A DNA stretch of 64,000 nucleotides, taken from NCBI RefSeq assembly GCF_947172395.1, contig NC_069105.1, forward strand, positions 1,984,001 through 2,048,000, read 5' to 3'. A program made the position numbers and the translations under genes. The notes under the pieces were generated by a model. That model saw only the letters and a program-made list of their open reading frames with translations, did no database searches and was not told where the DNA came from. The stretch is from Bicyclus anynana. Its lineage: Eukaryota > Arthropoda > Insecta > Lepidoptera > Nymphalidae. The stretch's first letter is position 1; each line of letters starts with the position of its first letter. Of the stretch, positions 58,452 to 64,000 are shown one piece after another.

Positions 58452-59007
58452 TATACTAATAGCATTAACAACTGAGTCTTAGGGCCATAAATCATTTCTC
58501 TATATCTATCTCGCTTGCACTTATGGGTCTTATGGAGCCGTCTAGTGAAGGGTGTAACAATGAAAGACATATTATCGATAAGTAAAGTTTATTATCGTAT
58601 CTTGTTCACAAAATTAAAAAAATTAACAATATTTGATTTAATATAATACATATTTCATATTATATAATTATTAACTAAATAAAATTAATCTTCATCTGAG
58701 TCTTCATCATCAGAATCTTCGTCTTCTGCCAAATTTATTATATATTAGTATCCATAGTGCGCAACGAGTAACACATGAATGTATTTATTTAATTGCAGTA
58801 AACACATTTATAGCAAAAAAAAATACGCAATGCAATTACATTAGAAACCGACCAATCAGAATCGTCCAAATCATTATTGACTCATCATTAGCACGTGCGC
58901 AGGTAGCCGTTTATCGATAATTAGGGTGCGCAGGTAGGCGCGCTGCACATTCCTATCTTTTTTGACTTTTATGACCGGACGACTCAGATGATAATGCGCA
59001 TACTATA
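58452..59007 (-). mobile_element. 556-bp TIR DNA element, copy 2 (inverted, near-identical)
   Basis: This is the reverse complement of the element at 43046-43600. The only difference I found by eye is one extra base in an A/T run (9 versus 8), which accounts exactly for the 1-bp length difference. TATA is present at both edges, and the outside flanks differ from those of copy 1, so it is an independent insertion rather than part of a larger duplication. The acidic stub lies at 58685-58732 on the minus strand. Such identity in a window where every other repeat family is diverged implies very recent mobility of this family. Confidence 0.8.
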
Positions 59008-59009
59008 AA

Positions 59010-61130
59010 CACCTTTGTCAACGATTTCATCACTCGTATCACACAATAGATTTTTTTTTATTTTCTCATCGAAGAATCTGAATAAAAGTCCGTAAGATCT
59101 TTTTATGTGAATATAAAATTTCTTAAGTAAAAAGCGCCATTAACGAGTTTCGCCCATTACACGAATGGAGTTTACGAAGTAAAAAAATTAAGATTTAAGT
59201 TTCTTTAACGTCTTCCTAGAGTAATATTTCTTCGAGCACGGGATTTGGTGGCGACGGGTGTAGGGCGCCTAAAATTACGATATATTATCATAATGATATT
59301 GTCCTTAGCAAGGAAAATTTTCACCTCGAATATACATAAACAACATGTGGATATGTACAGATTAAAGGCACCCTTTATAGCCCTTTTAAATAAATAATAC
59401 TTAACGTCTTCAAATATTATGTGTGGACTGATTTTTTAAAGCTGAAGCTCTCTTATAGGTTGATCGAGTAATTCATCAACGTAAAGTAAGCAAGCCTAGA
59501 AAACTAAAATTTGGGCTTTTAGTTTTATATTTTAAATATTACCTGATGCTTATCGAACACTATTACATTGTCTTAGTTACTACTACGACAATAGTACTGT
59601 ACGATTTATATTCAGTACGACTCATGGAATTCAAATAAATGGAAGTTGTACTAATAGTAGGTACAATTGATGAGGATTGAAGCTAAATTGTACCCATTCC
59701 ATATCAAAGAAAATTATAAAAAAAAGATTTCTTACATTTAAATTAAATCCCCAAGTTACTAATTTGTAAAATCCTTTAAAAATTTTATCAATTAGTTTTT
59801 GTAAAAGGCCTTTAATTCTATTTCCTTTCTGAAATCGGTAAAAATATCTCGTAAATTTGAAATACAGACGTGACCTCGTCACTGTGTAATATCTTTTATA
59901 ATAACGGTTTTTTTTTCTGTAAAAGCTTTTAGAAGCTCGGTTTAAATCTTTCATCTAAATTATAAGCCCAATTCCTATAGAACACGCGCATTGTGTACAT
60001 TTTAATTGAGGTACCCATCGGTTTACGTAACTAAACTAACTAGGGCCTTCGAAGGTCGAATATTACAGCTGTTTTCTTTGATTTTCAACGATGTAATTTA
60101 GAGGATTTGTAAGGGATTTCCAAAATTACTTACATTGTTATTGAAAGGGTAAGAACTTATTAGTTTCTAGGAACTATTTGGTGTGATTTTAAAACATATT
60201 TAGGTACAACTAATCGTGTTTTTGTTAAGTTTGCGGAAAATACAACTTTTTCAAGTATGTAATAAAAGTAGCTATGCCAAGCTTGTAGGTAGCAAAGTAA
60301 AGGGATTTTTTTATTTATGAATACATACTCGGCTTTTTCACTAAAAATAAAAAAATAAATAATTAACTTTTAATTTATTACAAATATGAAATAACTAAAC
60401 CGAAAACTTTTTCGAACATGTTAGTTGTATATGAGGCTTTCTTTGTACTAATAGGTTTTGCTAAATGAAAAGATTGCTTATGTCTGATTGTAAATTTAAT
60501 AAGAAAATTTTCATAAACTTTCATTCTTTACTACTCGCAAATGACGTTACATTTTAGCTTCGAGTAATAAAAAGAAAAAGATTTTCTGTATATTAACGCC
60601 AGACTGTCATTAGGGCCCAACGGATGAAAATAAGTTATTACCTTTATTACTTAATTCGGGCAAACGTTGGAAGTGCAAAGATAAATTGACACTTTACCGT
60701 CTCCGCTTCGCTTTCGACTTATTAAGGCTTCAGTGAAATGTAGATAGTCGATGTAATCAGGGCGACGGAGTCCCAAATGAGCCTGTCGACTCGGGGATTA
60801 CGTACTTTGTAGGGTTGGCGAATATTTTGATTATAAAGATACAGACGGTCAGTTGGACCGAGTAACCTAGTAATAGTAACCTACCATCGATCGTAGATCG
60901 TTAGATGGGCCTCAAAGCGTTGCGGAATTGTCATTGGTTTCGTACATTGAGTACGTCATCACTCGTAACACATTTCTCTTTTGTGGCTCGTGTAAGGGAT
61001 TAAAATAAGAAAAAAAAGTAAATATTTTTGTAAGACCACGTCCACTCACAGCGTGCGCTTGTTACGTACTGAGATAAGATGTGCGTGCACGTCTTTTGGT
61101 TATGACATAAAATTGTGCGTTCTTTAATCT
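59010..61130. other. No gene seen
   Basis: A 107-codon minus-strand frame (59631-59954) is rich in K, R, F and Y as expected of AT-rich noise. 60600-60960 is GC-richer and repeat-free but has no splice-bounded frame. Confidence 0.45.
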
Positions 61131-61167
61131 GAGGCAGAGGTCATATCAACTGGGCTATCACGACTCT
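61131..61167 (-). mobile_element. SINE-A head fragment
   Basis: A 37-bp remnant with GAGGCAGAGGTCATATC and GGGCTATCACGACTC. Confidence 0.5.
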
Positions 61168-61575
61168 TGGATATATGAGGCTACTGGAGGTATATGGAGG
61201 CCTAAATATTCTAAAGTAAATATATACTTTTAATAACAAATCTCACATCGTTCTCTGAAAACTCGCACCGACTTCAAAAACAAAGGACGGAATATGAATT
61301 TTATACAGTTTGATTGCTTTTGTTGTGCCTCGTAACTAAATTGGCAAAGTTACTAAGTGTATTATAACTTCGTTCGTCGTCACAAAATGTGTAGTATAAA
61401 GAATAAAAGAATTATTATTATATATAAAAACGTATGATCCCTTGGAGAATTCAACTTTTATTTTTTTGTTTGTTCGATATGAAAACTTTGTTATTGTATT
61501 GTGTTTCAGACAATATGTTTCAAAAATTAACATTAAATAGTTCTAAGAAATAAATGTATTACTTTTCATCTTGAG

Positions 61576-61844
61576 TATATAATGATTTATTTATTTTGCT
61601 ATCATCCGCGAAAAGTCGACGAACCCATGCGACAACGTCACCCAGGTCCGGCAAAATACTCTCTACGTATGTTTCACCCCGAACCCGGAGCATCTTCAGG
61701 AGATGTTGACTCTACAACGTGCAATTGCAACTTTGCAATTGCAAATTGCGTACGTAGAGAGTATTTTGTCGGACCTGGGTGACGTTGTCGCATGGGTTCG
61801 TCGACTTTTCGCGGATGATAGCAAAATAAATAAATCATTATATA
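61576..61844. mobile_element. Near-perfect 94-bp palindromic arms: head-to-head retroposon copies
   Basis: The arms 61576-61669 and 61751-61844 are inverted copies with a single mismatch. Each outer edge carries an AAATAAATAAAT tail and TATATA. The 81-bp spacer is the 5' portion of the same repeat read on the minus strand, so the structure is a fuller minus copy joined to a shorter plus copy. The 15-mer TATTACTTTTCATCT occurs just outside on both sides (about 61557 and 61888), a possible target duplication. A single-orientation relative is at 28309-28457. Confidence 0.75.
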
Positions 61845-62199
61845 ATCATGATGAACTTCCGCAAAGTAACGCCTGCTTCTATCCAATATTACTTTTCATC
61901 TGTAAATTTTGGACAATCACCTTAAAAGATCTAACTTTTATCTTGCTTTTGTTAGCAATTATTTTATTTTACTAAAAGTGGCCTATGTGTTAATCCAGAG
62001 TAAAATCTATTTCCATTCCAAATTTCAGGCAAATCGCTTCAGTAGCCGCAGCGTAAAAAGGAACAAATATACTTGCACACATTCACACTTACACGCTTAC
62101 ACACGAACTTTCGCATTTATAATATTAGTGTGATTAGTGATAAACTTTAAATAAAGCTATCACAATAATTAATTACTTTTAAAAAATTTTAAAAAAGAA

Positions 62200-62475
62200 A
62201 AGATTTTGGGGTTCCCTTCCCTACACGCAAAGTGAGGATGAATTTTTATCTTTCCCGTGGTATCGGTATTTTTCTGCATTAGGTACATAAAGGATTAAAG
62301 TGCTAACTTAATCTACGGAAACCTAAACTGGCTCGACACGCACATGGCCGGTTTTTTATTTTATTTATCACCCAATTGTAGTTGGGTAAATAAATAAAAA
62401 AACATTCATACAGCCGAACGTAGAACCTTTTTGAAAGAACGAATCCTCCTTTTTGGAAGTCGGTTAAAAAAATGT
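62200..62475 (+). repeat. Repeat family H, copy 2, with GAAGTCGGTT end
   Basis: CCCTACACGCAAAGTGAGGA, GTATCGGTATTTTTCTGC, GGATTAAAGTGCTAAC and CACGCACATGGCCGG correspond to family H. It continues to a CTCCTTTTTGGAAGTCGGTT block that also occurs alone at 42320-42362 and (inverted) 56105-56150. Confidence 0.5.
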
Positions 62476-62589
62476 AAACACCGATGAAGGTCACTGTAAA
62501 AAACCTTCTTTACATATGAGTTTAGACCTGAAATATTTTTAAAATTGTAAAATTTAATGGTACTTTAAAATTTAAGATGTCAGCAACAT

Positions 62590-62880
62590 TTTTGGACAAA
62601 CCTGGTTCCCGCGTTAGTCACAGATGAAAGATAAAACATAGCGGCCAATATTTAAATCGTGATTCGTGAAGCGTCGACGACTTCCCGCCAGCCACCACTC
62701 CCCGTTGACCTGTCATGTGGCGCCACTGTTTATACAACACTTGAGAAACACTATAGGGGATTTTAGTTCCATGTTCCGCCGCGTTTCAATTTAAACTGGC
62801 CGCGGATGTCGCAGCCGTTGTGTGAAGTTCATTAATTTCTTTTTTCGGGAAACGGGGTGGTTCTCTGTGTAAATGTTGTG
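62590..62880. other. GC-richer, repeat-free island
   Basis: CTTCCCGCCAGCCACCACTC and GGCCGCGGATGTCGCAGCC stand out; no frame or splice pair is convincing. 63280-64000 beyond it shows nothing recognisable. Confidence 0.25.
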
Positions 62881-62987
62881 ACTCGCTTTATCTATATTTT
62901 TGTTGGTAAAACATAATGTAGTGGGTACCTCAAAGATTTACGAAAAGGCATTTTAGAAAGAAAAACTTTGAAAAAAATCATAATGAA

Positions 62988-63276
62988 TCTATACTAACAT
63001 AATAAAACTTGAGAGTTTGTTTGTTTGTTACGCGTTAATCTCAGGAACTACTGGTCCGATTTGAAATATTCTTTCAGTGTTAGATAGCCCATTTTTTCAC
63101 CCGCTTGGTTCCCGTTCCCGTAGCAATATTGGGATAATATTTAGCCTATAGGCTATAGCCTTCCTCGATAAATGGGCTATCTAACACTGAAAGAATTTTT
63201 CAAATCGGACCCGTAGTTCCTGAGATTAACGCGTTCAATTAAACAAACTCTTCAGCTTTATAATATTAGTATAGAT
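62988..63276. mobile_element. Foldback pair of Helitron-like units
   Basis: The left arm 62988-63097 (TCTATACTAACATAATAAA ... GATAGCCCATTT) is the inverse of the right arm 63170-63276 (AAATGGGCTATC ... ATATTAGTATAGA). Between them is the CCCGCTTGGTTCCCGTTCCC segment of the same family. The two units meet inside the element, not at its natural end. Confidence 0.65.
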
Positions 63277-64000
63277 AGAAAATATTAACATTGACACATT
63301 GCAAATAGATTGCCTTTCCGTCCTTGGTTTGAATATCTTTCTTTTATGGTTTTAGTTGATGGTATAACCAGTGCAGGGTACCATTATATCGCTTATTAAA
63401 GTATCAATGTAAGGTTAGGTAATCTCAATGTAATAATGCTCAGTGGAAATCTTAATTCGCAAGCATTACTAATGTCGGCTCCAACGTTGTGTGGATAGGT
63501 TTTCAGCGTCATTTCCCTCCGCCTTGGGCTTGATCGAGCGTTAGATTTAATTTGTTGGTAGCACTGAAAACCGGAGTTTCCACCCGGATAAATTTACCCG
63601 GTTAAACTAAAGTGAATATTTTTTTGTATTCAATTGAATAACTTCATTTTAGGTATACTTTTCAAAGGCCTTTCAACTACATTGAAGAAGAAAAAGGCTT
63701 TTATTTCAGCGTCGAAAATTATTTACTTCTTTTAATTTTTTAGTTTTTTATGATTGTGAAGTTTAAAGCTGTTTTAAATGTGAAATAATTAAAAAATCTA
63801 TTTATAAAAAAGATTAATGAAAAATGCAAAAACTTAAAGCTGAAATCTAGCTCAATTATTTGAATTTTTCTTGAACATTAAATCAGGTATGCTCGTTAAG
63901 TAAGGTTTGAAAACCATTAAATATCTTTCTGACCATTTCTTGTAAATTTTGCCTTTAACTTACAAAATCGTAGGTTCGTTAAAGGAATTCATAAGTTCTG

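Noticed and set aside
59631..59954. 107-codon minus-strand frame
   Set aside because: Composition is that of AT-rich noise, with no start context, motif or splice support.
1..64000. CRISPR arrays, operons, rRNA genes
   Set aside because: No regularly spaced identical repeats, bacterial gene layout or rRNA-like conserved blocks were seen; the sequence is animal nuclear DNA.

Overview
The window looks like lepidopteran (butterfly or moth) nuclear DNA. It is strongly AT-rich and contains no complete protein-coding gene. It is filled with diverged interspersed repeats of types familiar from Lepidoptera: tRNA-headed SINEs, CTAG-ended Helitron-like fragments, RTE-like and CR1/jockey-like LINE scraps, and many short inverted-repeat DNA elements. 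The species cannot be named from this sequence.

The best reading is the interior of one large gene on the + strand. Two signals support it. A 77-nt candidate internal exon at 12083-12159 has good acceptor and donor sites and a single open frame. About 20 kb downstream, at 32131/32132, a poly-pyrimidine tract is followed by CAG directly joined to GTAAGT, which matches the ratchet-point (recursive splice site) consensus of long insect introns. A second GTAAGT donor lies 53 nt further on. If both belong to the same transcript, the introns here exceed 12 kb upstream and 51 kb downstream of the exon. I could not recognise the encoded protein.

Layout: 1-12 kb is mixed intronic DNA with a foldback MITE family (569, 1791), rearranged SINEs, two diverged tandem duplications and LINE scraps. 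12.0-12.2 kb holds the exon, just downstream of a relict LINE reverse-transcriptase fragment. 13-28 kb is dense in SINE families A, B and C, hAT-like MITEs and LINE 3' ends. 28-34 kb has a retroposon with a 12-bp target duplication, the ratchet point, a strong hairpin and a CpG-rich tandem duplication. 35-43 kb has three well-delimited DNA transposon structures (35890-36404, 40066-41294, 43046-43600). 43-59 kb is bracketed by two essentially identical inverted copies of a 555-bp element. 59-64 kb contains two foldback structures (61.6 kb and 63.0 kb).

No rRNA, functional tRNA, CRISPR array or intact transposase/reverse transcriptase gene was seen. Coding remnants are limited to LINE C-terminal pieces on the minus strand (8.3 kb, 25.8 kb), a LINE reverse-transcriptase core on the plus strand (11.8 kb), and a 15-codon acidic C-terminal stub kept in both copies of the 555-bp element. 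Family names used here (SINE-A, MITE-F and so on) are local labels, not database names.
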